Assembly (NCBI RefSeq): GCF_025854375.1
Contig: NZ_CP107575.1
Location: forward strand, 1-64,000
Length of the DNA: 64,000 bases
DNA from: Glutamicibacter sp. JL.03c
GTDB taxonomy: Bacteria; Actinomycetota; Actinomycetes; Actinomycetales; Micrococcaceae
Direction: 5' to 3'
Made by a program: the position numbers and the translations under genes. Below the pieces are notes generated by a model that saw nothing but the letters and a program-made list of their open reading frames with translations, was not told the origin of the DNA and searched no databases. Of this stretch, positions 29,282 through 37,415 are shown one piece after another. Position 1 is the first letter of the stretch; each line of letters begins with the position of its first letter.

Positions 29282-30090
29282 GCGCGGCCTCCGTTGTTCG
29301 AGGTGATTAGCCGAAAGACTATCTTGGTCTGTCCAATGGTGATGATCGAACCGTCAAAAATAGGGGTTTCGGCAGAAATCTTCTTGCCGTCGACGTAGGT
29401 GCCATTGGTTGAACCCAAATCGGACACCACAAAATTGGTCTTGCCACGAGTCTCAACGCGGATGTGCTGGCGTGAAACGCCGGAATCATCCACCGGGATA
29501 TCGGTGCTCGCCGAGCGGCCCAGGACGACCGAGCGGTGGTTCAGGGCGAAACGCTGGCCGGCAACTTCGAGGATGGCCTGCTTCTGCGTTGGCACCTTGG
29601 GGATCTCATTGACCGGGCGGACGTTAGGGCGCGGCTGCGCAGTGGTGCGCGGCGATGACTGGTCCACGGGGCGTGCGGTCGGCGTCTTCACCGGTGCCGA
29701 AGCCACAACATGGGAGCTGGTTTCCTTGACGGTGCCGTTGATTTCCATTTCCCCAGGCTTGAAGTCCTGCTGGGAGACGAAGTGGATCATGACATCACCA
29801 TGGACGGAGTAGTCCTGGTTGGTGGCGTGCTCTGCGGTGACCTTAGCCATCTCATTAACGACTGCTCGCCCCCAGCTTTTAGCGGTTTCGAAGTCTTTGG
29901 TGCTCAACGAGACGACAAAGTCGTTCGGAGCGAGGCTACGTCCTTCGCTAATTGGCAGAATCCCGCGGTCCATTTCATTGCGCAGGGCGGTAGTCAGTTC
30001 TACCGGCTTGAGGTCTGCGGTGCTGGTTCCACGAAAGAAGCTTGTGACGACCTTCTCTAAGCCGCGTTCGACATTGTCGAGAAAGCCCAT
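29278..30090 (-). CDS. fhaA: FhaA protein (DUF3662 and FHA domains)
   Basis: This is the first gene of the operon. The 270-residue protein has an N-terminal DUF3662 domain (about 1-120, starting MGFLDNVERGLEKVVTSFF), a Thr/Pro linker, and a C-terminal FHA domain (about 175-262) with VLGRSASTDIPVDDSGVSRQ and DLGSTNGTYVDGK. In mycobacteria FhaA binds phosphorylated MviN and regulates lipid II flipping. AGGAAGGAGC lies just before the ATG. The operon promoter should lie in the 281 bases between this gene and tRNA-Leu. Confidence 0.95.
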   Translation of the reverse strand: MGFLDNVERGLEKVVTSFFRGTSTADLKPVELTTALRNEMDRGILPISEGRSLAPNDFVVSLSTKDFETAKSWGRAVVNEMAKVTAEHATNQDYSVHGDVMIHFVSQQDFKPGEMEINGTVKETSSHVVASAPVKTPTARPVDQSSPRTTAQPRPNVRPVNEIPKVPTQKQAILEVAGQRFALNHRSVVLGRSASTDIPVDDSGVSRQHIRVETRGKTNFVVSDLGSTNGTYVDGKKISAETPIFDGSIITIGQTKIVFRLITSNNGGRA

Positions 30091-30332
30091 TATTCGTGCT
30101 CCTTCCTCAAGGGTCCATTGTTTGTCTTAGTGTCCCGCATTCGCGCTAAAAAGCAGTGAACACAGAACTTCATATTCGATCTTACTGTTTTCAGCTGTGC
30201 AAATGCCGAAAAATCCTTGGGTGATCCACAGAGATCAGCCTTACCGACATAGAGGTCAGGGCGCGAACGCTGTGTCTCTGGCCACATAGACGGGTTTCGA
30301 TTAGGTGAACTGAAAATGTGTGTGTAAGCTAT

Positions 30333-30363
30333 TTCTTGTTGCAAAAGCACGAAGCAACAAGAA
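30333..30363. repeat. Perfect 10-bp inverted repeat before tRNA-Leu
   Basis: TTCTTGTTGC (30333-30342) and GCAACAAGAA (30354-30363) are exact reverse complements around 11 bases. The repeat ends 8 bases before tRNA-Leu. It could be an operator, a hairpin removed in tRNA processing, or part of the divergent tRNA-Leu/fhaA promoter region. Confidence 0.6.
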
Positions 30364-30371
30364 TTACATAT

Positions 30372-30455
<84 letters not shown>

Positions 30456-30462
30456 CAAAATG

Positions 30463-30508
30463 AAAATAGCCTCTGAAATGAACTGAAGTTCAGATCAGGG
30501 GTTATTTT
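30463..30508 (+). terminator. Terminator after tRNA-Leu
   Basis: AAAATAGCCTCTGA (30463-30476) pairs with TCAGGGGTTATTTT (30495-30508) with one mismatch and ends in TTTT. The arms bracket a smaller inverted repeat (GAACTGAAGTTC). Confidence 0.85.
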
Positions 30509-30550
30509 CTGTTTAAGTCCGCCGTCGCCAGATCTGCATCTTTTTGATAA

Positions 30551-31006
30551 CTATTGCCCGCGGCGAGTCGAAACGGAGAATCCGCGCCGCTTGAGCAGGG
30601 CCGCCAGCACCCCGTCGCCTTCGACCAAAGTTCCACTGTGCGATCCATCGTAGATGGCTCCGCAGCCGCAGGAAGGGCTGCGATCTTGCAAAATGGCTTC
30701 GGTGATCCCGCTCTCGGCAGCCAGATCCGCGACCTTTTGAGCCCCTGAGATAAAGGCCTGGGTCAGATCTTCACCGTTGATGGTGAGTACCTTGGCGTTT
30801 CCTTCAAGGACATCGTTCCCGTCTCCTCCCAGGATTTCGGCAGGTGGACGAGGAGTTGGCAGATCGCCGAGAACTTCAGCGCAGGCTGCGATCGCAGCGC
30901 CCGAGGCGACGGCTTCAACAATTTGCGGATCGCTTTTGGCCTTGCCGTTATAACGGCAGGGAACGCCTGCGAGGCAGGAGCTGACCAGTAATGGGACCTC
31001 ACGCAT
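30551..31006 (-). CDS. DUF523 family protein
   Basis: The 151-residue protein opens MREVPLLVSSCLAGVPCRYNG and has the DUF523 hallmarks: CPE-like region AACAEVLGDLPTPRPPAEI, and LQDRSPSCGCGAIYDGSHSG near the C-terminus. Conserved cysteines suggest a metal or metal-cluster site; the function is unknown. Two in-frame ATGs exist at 31015 and 31006. The second has AGGA 8 bases before it, while the first has no spaced RBS, so 31006 is chosen. Confidence 0.88.
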   Translation of the reverse strand: MREVPLLVSSCLAGVPCRYNGKAKSDPQIVEAVASGAAIAACAEVLGDLPTPRPPAEILGGDGNDVLEGNAKVLTINGEDLTQAFISGAQKVADLAAESGITEAILQDRSPSCGCGAIYDGSHSGTLVEGDGVLAALLKRRGFSVSTRRGQ

Positions 31007-31082
31007 AACTTTCATCCTAGTACTGTGTTGGCACCCTGGGGCTGGACTAGACTTCCATTGACGATTTGAAAGGCAGGACATC

Positions 31083-31619
31083 GTGGCGGCATCCAAAGAA
31101 CCGTTCGAAATTCGCGGAACCCTCGACCTGGTCAACGGCCACAGGATCCTCCGCCTCGAGCAGGAATCCAGCGACCAGCTCTCCAGCCGGGGCCAAGTGG
31201 CGCTCGAGCTTCTCGGGGAATTTTCCGGCCGGACCGTGGTGATTGATCCCGATGGACGTCGCGGGCACTGGCTGGATCTGCACGCCGAACAGGCACCGGA
31301 ACTCGAAGGCGAGATAGGCCAGCAATTCCAGCTATCGGTGCTGCCGAGTTCCAGCTGGCCGGAAACCGCAGTGCCCGCTGACCTGGCCGAAGCGCTGGGC
31401 GATGCCAGCGATCTGGACGAGACGTGGGTTGGCTTGACTCCGATGGCTCGTTGGGAATGGGTCCGCTGGGTCGGTTCCACCAAGAACCCGGACACCCGTC
31501 AGCGGCGCGTCGAGGTCAGCATTTCCAAGCTCCGCGACGGCAAGCGCCGCCCCTGCTGTTTCGACCTGTCCTCCTGCACCAATCCGGAACTGTCCAAGAG
31601 CGGAAAACTTATCCAGTAG
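31083..31619 (+). CDS. YdeI/OmdA-like family protein
   Basis: The 178-residue protein has a DUF1905-like N-terminal half and a C-terminal segment with LTPMARWEWVRWVGSTKNPD then TRQRRVEVSISKLRDGKRRP, the signature of the YdeI/bacteriocin-protection family. It ends in a Cys-rich CCFDLSSCTNPELSKSG. The biochemical role of the family is unclear. It starts with GTG at 31083 and is divergent from DUF523. Confidence 0.8.
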   Translation: MAASKEPFEIRGTLDLVNGHRILRLEQESSDQLSSRGQVALELLGEFSGRTVVIDPDGRRGHWLDLHAEQAPELEGEIGQQFQLSVLPSSSWPETAVPADLAEALGDASDLDETWVGLTPMARWEWVRWVGSTKNPDTRQRRVEVSISKLRDGKRRPCCFDLSSCTNPELSKSGKLIQ

Positions 31620-31642
31620 GCCGCAGCACCCCACAGCCTGGG

Positions 31643-32692
31643 CTAGTGCTCCCCGCCGATCACGGTGGAGCCGCGGACAACCAATGAGCTAGGCAGCATG
31701 CTCTGCAGCGGCTCGGGGTCCTTGCCCTCGAGCAAGGCGCGCAGCTTCAAAGCGGCCAGCCGCCCTCCTTCCTGCGCATTCAGCTGCACCGAAGTAATGG
31801 AGGGATTGGAGGTGGCCGAGTATGGCAGATCGTCAAACCCCGCTACGGCGAGCTGATCCGGTATGCGGATCCCCAGGCCTCGGGCTGCATGCAGTACGCC
31901 GAAGGCGTGGTTATCGGTGGCGCAGCCCAGGGCGGTCACTCCTGCTTCCTGCCAGGTGGCCCACTGCTCGCTGAAGGCCGCGGATGCGGCATTGACATCG
32001 ATCATCGAGGTGGCCACGGAAGACGGCAGCACCTCGATGCCGTAATCGCCGGCCGCCTGCAGGAAGGCTTCACGACGCACCGCGAGGGTTTCGGTTCCGG
32101 TGATGGCATCCAGGTACGCGGCCTTGGTGTGCCCCTGGACGGCAAAATGCGCCACCACATCTCGGGCGCCTTGGGCGACATCCATATTAACCGCCGGGAA
32201 CTTCGGGCTGATGCCGGGAGCGTCGAGGGCGACCATGGGCAGGTTGCCGCCAATCTCATCGAGGAATTCCTGGCTTGGCGCGTGCACTAGAAGGCCGGCC
32301 GGGCGCAGGCCCAGGATCTTGCGGGTTTCGCTGGCGCTGGGGGAGACGCCGGCATCGGTGACCGAGAGCATGAGCTGGTAGTCGCTGGCCAAGACCGAGC
32401 GAACGCCGGCGATGACCTTGGCGAAGAACGGGTTGGAGATATCCGGGGCGACCAGGATGACCAGGGAACTGACGCCCTTGGCCAATGAGCTGCCGATGCT
32501 GTCGACAAAATAGCCGAGCTCGCGAATCGCTTCGCGCACACGCTCCTCGTTCTTGGCCGAGACCCTTCCGGAAGACTTGCCGTTGGCGACCAACGAGACC
32601 GTGGCCGTGGATACGCCTGCATGAGCAGCGACCATGGCTGCGGTGACCCGGCGTGGTTCGCGGGTATTTCCGGTCTTCTCAGCAATCGTCAT
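31643..32692 (-). CDS. LacI family transcriptional regulator (nucleoside hydrolase linked)
   Basis: The 349-residue protein has a LacI helix-turn-helix near residues 18-38 (VTAAMVAAHAGVSTATVSLV), a hinge helix and a periplasmic-binding-protein-like effector domain with SSLVILVAPDISNPFFAKV. The frame extends 11 codons upstream, but the ATG at 32692 leaves a usual short N-terminus. It is divergent from a nucleoside hydrolase, whose promoter region holds the palindrome GTTAAGCGCTTGAC. It likely represses that gene; the ligand may be a nucleoside. Confidence 0.88.
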   Translation of the reverse strand: MTIAEKTGNTREPRRVTAAMVAAHAGVSTATVSLVANGKSSGRVSAKNEERVREAIRELGYFVDSIGSSLAKGVSSLVILVAPDISNPFFAKVIAGVRSVLASDYQLMLSVTDAGVSPSASETRKILGLRPAGLLVHAPSQEFLDEIGGNLPMVALDAPGISPKFPAVNMDVAQGARDVVAHFAVQGHTKAAYLDAITGTETLAVRREAFLQAAGDYGIEVLPSSVATSMIDVNAASAAFSEQWATWQEAGVTALGCATDNHAFGVLHAARGLGIRIPDQLAVAGFDDLPYSATSNPSITSVQLNAQEGGRLAALKLRALLEGKDPEPLQSMLPSSLVVRGSTVIGGEH

Positions 32693-32732
32693 GGCTCCAT
32701 CGTAGTCGCTTGCTATCCCGGCCAACTCCTAA

Positions 32733-32770
32733 GTTAAGCGCTTGACGTAAACTGGAGAACAGGAAAGAAT
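32733..32770 (+). promoter_or_regulatory. LacI-type operator and promoter of nucleoside hydrolase
   Basis: GTTAAGCGCTTGAC (32733-32746) is a palindrome with one mismatched pair and the classic LacI-family core AAGCGCTT. It overlaps TTGACG (32742-32747), a good -35 box, with AAGAAT (32765-32770) 17 bases later as -10. A further perfect palindrome GAAGATCTTC follows at 32781-32790. Repressor bound here would block polymerase. Confidence 0.65.
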
Positions 32771-32841
32771 TGCCTAGGATGAAGATCTTCGCATCTCGAT
32801 CAATGACCGGCCGCCCGCCGGAGGAATAAAAGGATGGCACC

Positions 32842-33813
32842 ATGGCCCAGGACAGCGCAACGCCCCGCAAGATCATTCTGGACTGCGATCCGGGGCACGA
32901 TGACGCGGTCGCCATGATCCTGGCGCACGGAAGCCCGGCCATCGACTTGCTGGCCGTCACCACCGTCGCCGGAAACCAGATCCTGGAGAAGGTCACCGCC
33001 AATGCGTTGGCCGTGGGCACCATTGCCGGCATCACCGGAATTCCCTTTGCCGCAGGCTGCGCCCGCCCCTTGGTGCGCGAGGTGGAAACCGCGGCAGAAG
33101 TCCACGGCGACTCGGGCATGGACGGGCCCCAGCAGCCAGAGTCCGCCATCGAACTGGACCCCCGCCATGCCGTGGACGTGATCATCGATCTGGTGATGAG
33201 CCACGAGCCGGGGGAAATCACCCTGGTGCCCACCGGTGCCCTGACCAATATCGCGCTGGCCGTGCGCAAGGAACCGCGCATCGTCTCCCGGGTTCGCGAA
33301 GTCGTGCTCATGGGCGGCGGCTACCACACCGGCAACTGGAGCGCCGTCGCCGAATTCAATATCAAGGTAGACCCGGAAGCCGCGCACATCGTCTTCAATG
33401 AAAGCTGGCCGGTAGTCATGGTCGGCCTGGATCTGACCCACCAAGCCCTGGCCACTACCGAGGTGGTGCAGAGCATCGAGAAGATCGGCACCGGCCCGGC
33501 GAAATTCGTGCGCGAGCTCATGGACTTCTTCGCCCAGGCCTACCGCGACCACCAGGGTTTCGATGCCCCGCCGGTCCACGACCCCTGCGCGGTCGCCTAC
33601 GTCATCGACCCGCAGATCGTGCGCACCGTGAAGGCTCCGGTCAACGTGGAACTGCGAGGGGATTTGACCCTGGGCATGACGGTCACCGACTTCCGTGCCC
33701 CCGCCAGCGAGCAGTGCAACACCTCGGTGGCCGTGGACCTGGACCACGACGGCTTCTGGAATCTGGTGACCGACGCGCTGCAGCGCATCGGCGAAGTCAC
33801 ACCCGCCAAATGA
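32842..33813 (+). CDS. Nucleoside hydrolase (inosine-uridine preferring type)
   Basis: The enzyme hydrolyses the N-glycosidic bond of ribonucleosides to base and ribose. The 323-residue protein opens with the calcium-binding motif DCDPGHDDA (about 14-22), and has HGDSGMDG, VPTGALTNIALAV and VHDPCAVAYVI, all standard for the family. It is cytoplasmic. An adjacent divergent LacI regulator and operator point to control by nucleosides or a breakdown product. Substrate preference cannot be read from sequence. Confidence 0.93.
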   Translation: MAQDSATPRKIILDCDPGHDDAVAMILAHGSPAIDLLAVTTVAGNQILEKVTANALAVGTIAGITGIPFAAGCARPLVREVETAAEVHGDSGMDGPQQPESAIELDPRHAVDVIIDLVMSHEPGEITLVPTGALTNIALAVRKEPRIVSRVREVVLMGGGYHTGNWSAVAEFNIKVDPEAAHIVFNESWPVVMVGLDLTHQALATTEVVQSIEKIGTGPAKFVRELMDFFAQAYRDHQGFDAPPVHDPCAVAYVIDPQIVRTVKAPVNVELRGDLTLGMTVTDFRAPASEQCNTSVAVDLDHDGFWNLVTDALQRIGEVTPAK

Positions 33814-33899
33814 ACAACATCTGACTAATGTGGGGCACATCAATGCCAATTAGGCTCAGACCTGCATAAACTGGGATCACACGAAGATCAGGAGGCGCA

Positions 33900-34598
33900 A
33901 TGGCAGGAAAAACCCCGCACCAGAACGTGACGTTCCCATCCTCGGGTGCGCAAGCACACGGCTACCTGGCTGTGCCTGAAGCAGGAAAGGGCCCCGGGGT
34001 CATCGTGATCCAGGAATGGTGGGGCCTGACCGACCACATTCGAGATATCGCCGATCGCCTCGCGGCCCTCGGCTTTGTCGCCCTCGCCCCGGATCTCTAC
34101 GGCGGATCCATCACCCACGACGGTGAGGAAGCCGGGCAGATGATGGCCGAGCTACCCGAAGCCAAGGGTGCCCAGCTTCTGGCTGGCGCCGTGGACTACC
34201 TGCTGGCCAATGAACATGTCACCAGCGAGAAGCTGGGCGTCATCGGCTTCTGCATGGGTGGCGGCTTCGTGCTGCAGCTGGCCGCGCAGCAGGGAGAGAA
34301 GATCGCCGCTGCCGTTCCGTTCTACGGAGTCGGCCAGGGCGTGCCCAATGACTTCTCGGGAATCCGCGCCGATATCCAGGGCCACTACGCCAACTTCGAC
34401 GAGATGTACCCGCCTGGGCAGGCCCGCGCCCAGGAGGAGCAAATCCGCGAGCAATCCGGCGCCAACGTGAAGTACTACTTCTACGACGCCAAGCATGCCT
34501 TCCATAATGACGAAAACACCGCCGGAAATTACGACCCTGAGCAGGCAGTTATCGCTTGGGAACGCGCCGTCGGCTTTTTACAGGATAAAGTGGCCTGA
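33900..34598 (+). CDS. Dienelactone hydrolase family protein
   Basis: The 232-residue alpha/beta hydrolase has the DLH layout: Glu39 in VIQEWWGL, nucleophile Cys118 in GFCMGGGF, an Asp near 167 and His202 in HAFHND. Dienelactone hydrolase opens the lactone in chlorocatechol degradation, but most chromosomal paralogues act on unknown esters. No aromatic-degradation genes are nearby. RBS AGGAGGCGC precedes the ATG. It is likely monocistronic. Confidence 0.9.
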   Translation: MAGKTPHQNVTFPSSGAQAHGYLAVPEAGKGPGVIVIQEWWGLTDHIRDIADRLAALGFVALAPDLYGGSITHDGEEAGQMMAELPEAKGAQLLAGAVDYLLANEHVTSEKLGVIGFCMGGGFVLQLAAQQGEKIAAAVPFYGVGQGVPNDFSGIRADIQGHYANFDEMYPPGQARAQEEQIREQSGANVKYYFYDAKHAFHNDENTAGNYDPEQAVIAWERAVGFLQDKVA

Positions 34599-34655
34599 AG
34601 GCCATAAGGTGTTATACATCACTTAATAGCATCACTTACCAATAAGGAGAGCAAT

Positions 34656-35087
34656 ATGTCAGAAACCATCATCGTAGGTGTCGACGGTTCGGAAACCGCA
34701 CAGCGAGCAGCTCGCCGTGCCGCGGAATTGGCATTGAAGATCGACGCCGAATTGGTGGTCGTCACCGCTCACGCATCGGACAACACCGAGGTCGTATCCA
34801 TCGGTTCCGATACCTGGATCCTGGACGACGCAGAGCAGGCTCGCAAGCTGGCCCAGCGCGTTGCCAACGACGTGAAGAACGCTGTCCCAGGCGTGAAGAT
34901 CACCGCAGCAGCGGGCCACGGCAAGCCAGGCGACGTTCTGATCTCCGACGCTGAAGACCGCAAGGCTTCGCTGATCGTCGTGGGTAACGTCGGCATGAAG
35001 GGCCTGGGCCGCGTACTGGGTTCGGTTGCCTCCTCGGTAGCCCACTCGGCACCATGCGACGTATTGGTTGTGAAGACCGACAAGTAA
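34656..35087 (+). CDS. Universal stress protein (UspA family)
   Basis: The 143-residue single-domain protein opens IIVGVDGSETAQRAARRA and ends with an ATP-binding G2XG9GS type motif (GNVGMKGLGRVLGS, about 111-124) and CDVLVVKT. Members bind ATP and accumulate under stress. The RBS AAGGAGAG lies before the ATG. A long hairpin follows the stop. Confidence 0.93.
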   Translation: MSETIIVGVDGSETAQRAARRAAELALKIDAELVVVTAHASDNTEVVSIGSDTWILDDAEQARKLAQRVANDVKNAVPGVKITAAAGHGKPGDVLISDAEDRKASLIVVGNVGMKGLGRVLGSVASSVAHSAPCDVLVVKTDK

Positions 35088-35105
35088 GCCCAGCGCTTCT
35101 ACTGA

Positions 35106-35136
35106 CAGGCGGGTACCGTTCAACGGTGCCCGCCTG
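35106..35136 (+). terminator. Hairpin after universal stress gene
   Basis: CAGGCGGGTACCGT (35106-35119) pairs with ACGGTGCCCGCCTG (35123-35136), with one G-U pair and a 3-base loop. No T-run follows, so it may act as a Rho-independent stop only weakly or as an mRNA stabiliser. Confidence 0.6.
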
Positions 35137-35170
35137 CAGCATTCCACCCGGCACAGCGTAGGCTTAACCC

Positions 35171-35917
35171 GTGCAAACTCTTCGAATCGCCTACGCTACC
35201 GGCGTGACCCCCGGCAAATGGATGGACCGCTTCAAGGAGCGCTATCCGAAGGTTGAGCTCCAGGCATGGCGCCACGATGAAAGCGGAATCCTCGACCTGC
35301 TGGCCGAGGACCAGGCCGACGCGGTGTTCGTGCGCTACGTCGGCGAATCACCCAAGGACTCCACCCGCCACGTGATCCCGCTGTACGAGGAACTGGAAGT
35401 GGTCTGCGCCGCCAAAGACCACGAAATCGAATACTACGACGAATCGGTGCCAGCCGATGTCGCCGCAGGCTTCCCGCAACTGGACCTGGCTGATTACCCG
35501 GAAGACGCCGGAGGCATCGGCGTGGCCATGGAGGTCGTGGCCTCCGGCGCCCAGGTGCTGCGCGTGCCGCAGAGCATCGCCCGGCTGTTCGCCCGCAAGG
35601 ACGTGATCTCCCGCTTCGTCGAGGACGGCGCGCCAACCCAGGTGGGCATCGCCTGGGCGACCTCCATGGAAGACGCCACGCTCTTGGAGGAATTCATCGG
35701 GATTGTGCGCGGCCGCAGCGCGAATTCCTCCCGCCAAGCCTCGGTGCGCAACCATGAGCAGAAGGCCAAGCGCATCAACGACAAGGCGAAGTCCGAAGCC
35801 AAGGCCAAATCCCTGGCCGCAGCCAAGCGCCAAAAGGAGCTGGCCAAGAAGCAGGCGCGCAGCAATGGGGGCAAGCCCGGCAAGCCAGGCGGTTCCAAGG
35901 GGCGCAAGAAACGCTAG
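35171..35917 (+). CDS. LysR substrate-binding-domain protein without a DNA-binding domain
   Basis: Residues 1-180 resemble the effector domain of LysR regulators (LRIAYATGVTPGKWMDRF, DAVFVRYVGESP, IPLYEELEVVCAAKDH). No helix-turn-helix precedes it: the GTG start is the first codon of the domain and the upstream 80 bases are a hairpin and non-coding. The last 60 residues are very rich in Lys, Arg and Ala (AKSEAKAKSLAAAKRQKELA), probably a flexible nucleic-acid-binding or disordered tail. Stand-alone versions exist in actinobacteria; the role is unknown. Confidence 0.8.
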   Translation: MQTLRIAYATGVTPGKWMDRFKERYPKVELQAWRHDESGILDLLAEDQADAVFVRYVGESPKDSTRHVIPLYEELEVVCAAKDHEIEYYDESVPADVAAGFPQLDLADYPEDAGGIGVAMEVVASGAQVLRVPQSIARLFARKDVISRFVEDGAPTQVGIAWATSMEDATLLEEFIGIVRGRSANSSRQASVRNHEQKAKRINDKAKSEAKAKSLAAAKRQKELAKKQARSNGGKPGKPGGSKGRKKR

Positions 35918-35949
35918 AACCGGCCAGATCCCATGGGTAGAGTGAAGCC

Positions 35950-36738
35950 ATGAAGCAATTTGATACGCTCGCCCTGTCCTCGCGGGGCCCAGCACTGGTC
36001 CTGACCATCAACCAGCCGAAATCGCTGAACGCGCTGGCCCAGGAGGTCGTCAATGACCTCGAAGCCTTCATCGACTGGTTTGAAACCACCGGATTCGAAT
36101 ACCGCGGAGTCATCATCACCGGAGCAGGGGAGAAATCCTTTGTGGCCGGTGCGAACATCGTGCAGATGAACGCCATGGACTCCCAGGCCGCCCTGGCCTA
36201 CGGTCGCCAGATGCACGCGGTGACCGAACGGCTGGAATCCCTGCAGGTTCCGGTCATCGCAGCGGTCAACGGCTTCGCGCTGGGTGGCGGCTGCGAAATC
36301 GCCCTGGCCTGCGACTTCATTTACGCCTCCGAGAATGCCAGCTTCGGCCAGCCCGAAGTCAACCTGGGCCTGGTGCCCGGCTTCGGCGGTTCGGTCCGCC
36401 TGCCGCGCCGCGTCGGCAATGCGCTGGCCCGCGAACTGATCTTCACCGGACGCCGGATCAAGTCCGCCGAAGCGCTGCGGATCGGTCTGGCCAACCGGGT
36501 GGTCCCCGCCGAGGAGCTGATCGATCAGGCAGTGGCCACCATCGAGGAGATCGCCGCCGTTTCGCCCACCGCGGTGGCCAACGCCAAATCCGCGCTGGTG
36601 CAGATGGATGCGCTGAACACCCATGACGCGCTGCTGGTGGAGGCGGACTCCTTCCAGCGGGCCTTTGCCACCAATGATTCGGTGGAAGGCCGGGCCGCCT
36701 TCGTGGAAAAGCGCTCGCCGAACTTCCCAGGCAACTAG
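35950..36738 (+). CDS. Enoyl-CoA hydratase/isomerase family protein
   Basis: The 262-residue crotonase-fold protein hydrates 2-enoyl-CoA in fatty-acid or short-chain catabolism. Both catalytic glutamates of true hydratases are present: Glu116 in LGGGCEIALACD and Glu136 in GQPEVNLGLVPGFGG. The oxyanion-hole segment GEKSFVAGANI is also present. The stop abuts an alpha/beta-hydrolase gene. The sequence is closest to short-chain enoyl-CoA hydratases; the exact substrate is not known. Confidence 0.92.
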   Translation: MKQFDTLALSSRGPALVLTINQPKSLNALAQEVVNDLEAFIDWFETTGFEYRGVIITGAGEKSFVAGANIVQMNAMDSQAALAYGRQMHAVTERLESLQVPVIAAVNGFALGGGCEIALACDFIYASENASFGQPEVNLGLVPGFGGSVRLPRRVGNALARELIFTGRRIKSAEALRIGLANRVVPAEELIDQAVATIEEIAAVSPTAVANAKSALVQMDALNTHDALLVEADSFQRAFATNDSVEGRAAFVEKRSPNFPGN

Positions 36739-36740
36739 TG

Positions 36741-37406
36741 ATGCACTACGGGGCCCACCCGGACCAGCACCTCCAGTTCTTCGAACCCGAGCAGAGCACG
36801 GCCCGCGGCGCGGTGATGATCATCCACGGCGGCTACTGGCGCGAGAAATACACTGCGCAGCTCGGCGTCCCGCTGGCCGAGGATCTGGCGGCCCGCGGGA
36901 TTCCGGCCTACAACCTGGAATACCGGCGGGGGACCGGCAGCGCCGCGGCGATGCTCGCCGACGCCCGGCTGGCTCTGGGACTGATCAAGGAGGATGGGCC
37001 GATTACGCTGATCGGCCACTCCGCCGGAGCGCAGCTGGCCTGCGTGGTGGCGGCCAATGACCCGCGGGTCACCCAGGTGATCAGCCAGGCCGGACTGCTG
37101 GACTTGGAGTATGCGCGCAGGCAGGCGCTCAGCGATTCCGCAGTGGATCTGCTGCTCGACGGGGCGCCGCTGGCTGCCTATAGTCCGGTGGAATTATGGC
37201 CGATGCCCGCCCGTGTCGTAATCTTTCATGGTCGCGAGGACGCCGACGTTCCGTTGAAAATCGCCCAGCGGGCGGTCCACAAGGCAGCAGCCCTCGGACA
37301 GGACTACCGCTTCGCGTTGTTTCCGGGCGATCATTACACTTGGATTGACCCGCGCAGCAGCCAATGGGCCGCCTGCGTGCGTGCCCTGTCCCCTGTGCAC
37401 TATTAA
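36741..37406 (+). CDS. Alpha/beta hydrolase (kynurenine formamidase/BD-FAE-like)
   Basis: The 221-residue protein has the esterase motif HGGYWREKY (about 29-37) and nucleophile Ser in GHSAGAQLA (about 94-102), with an acid and His near the C-terminus (FHGREDADVP, GDHYTWID). HGGYW and the overall layout match the kynurenine formamidase-like/BD-FAE branch, which hydrolyses formamides or feruloyl-type esters. A GTG at 36738 overlapping the previous stop is an alternative start. It is probably cotranscribed with the hydratase. Confidence 0.82.
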   Translation: MHYGAHPDQHLQFFEPEQSTARGAVMIIHGGYWREKYTAQLGVPLAEDLAARGIPAYNLEYRRGTGSAAAMLADARLALGLIKEDGPITLIGHSAGAQLACVVAANDPRVTQVISQAGLLDLEYARRQALSDSAVDLLLDGAPLAAYSPVELWPMPARVVIFHGREDADVPLKIAQRAVHKAAALGQDYRFALFPGDHYTWIDPRSSQWAACVRALSPVHY

Positions 37407-37415
37407 AGGAGCAGC

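Noticed and set aside
30090-30350. 86-codon minus-strand open frame upstream of fhaA
   Set aside because: No RBS and an unusual Cys/Arg/Pro composition; it occupies the region needed for the fhaA operon promoter.
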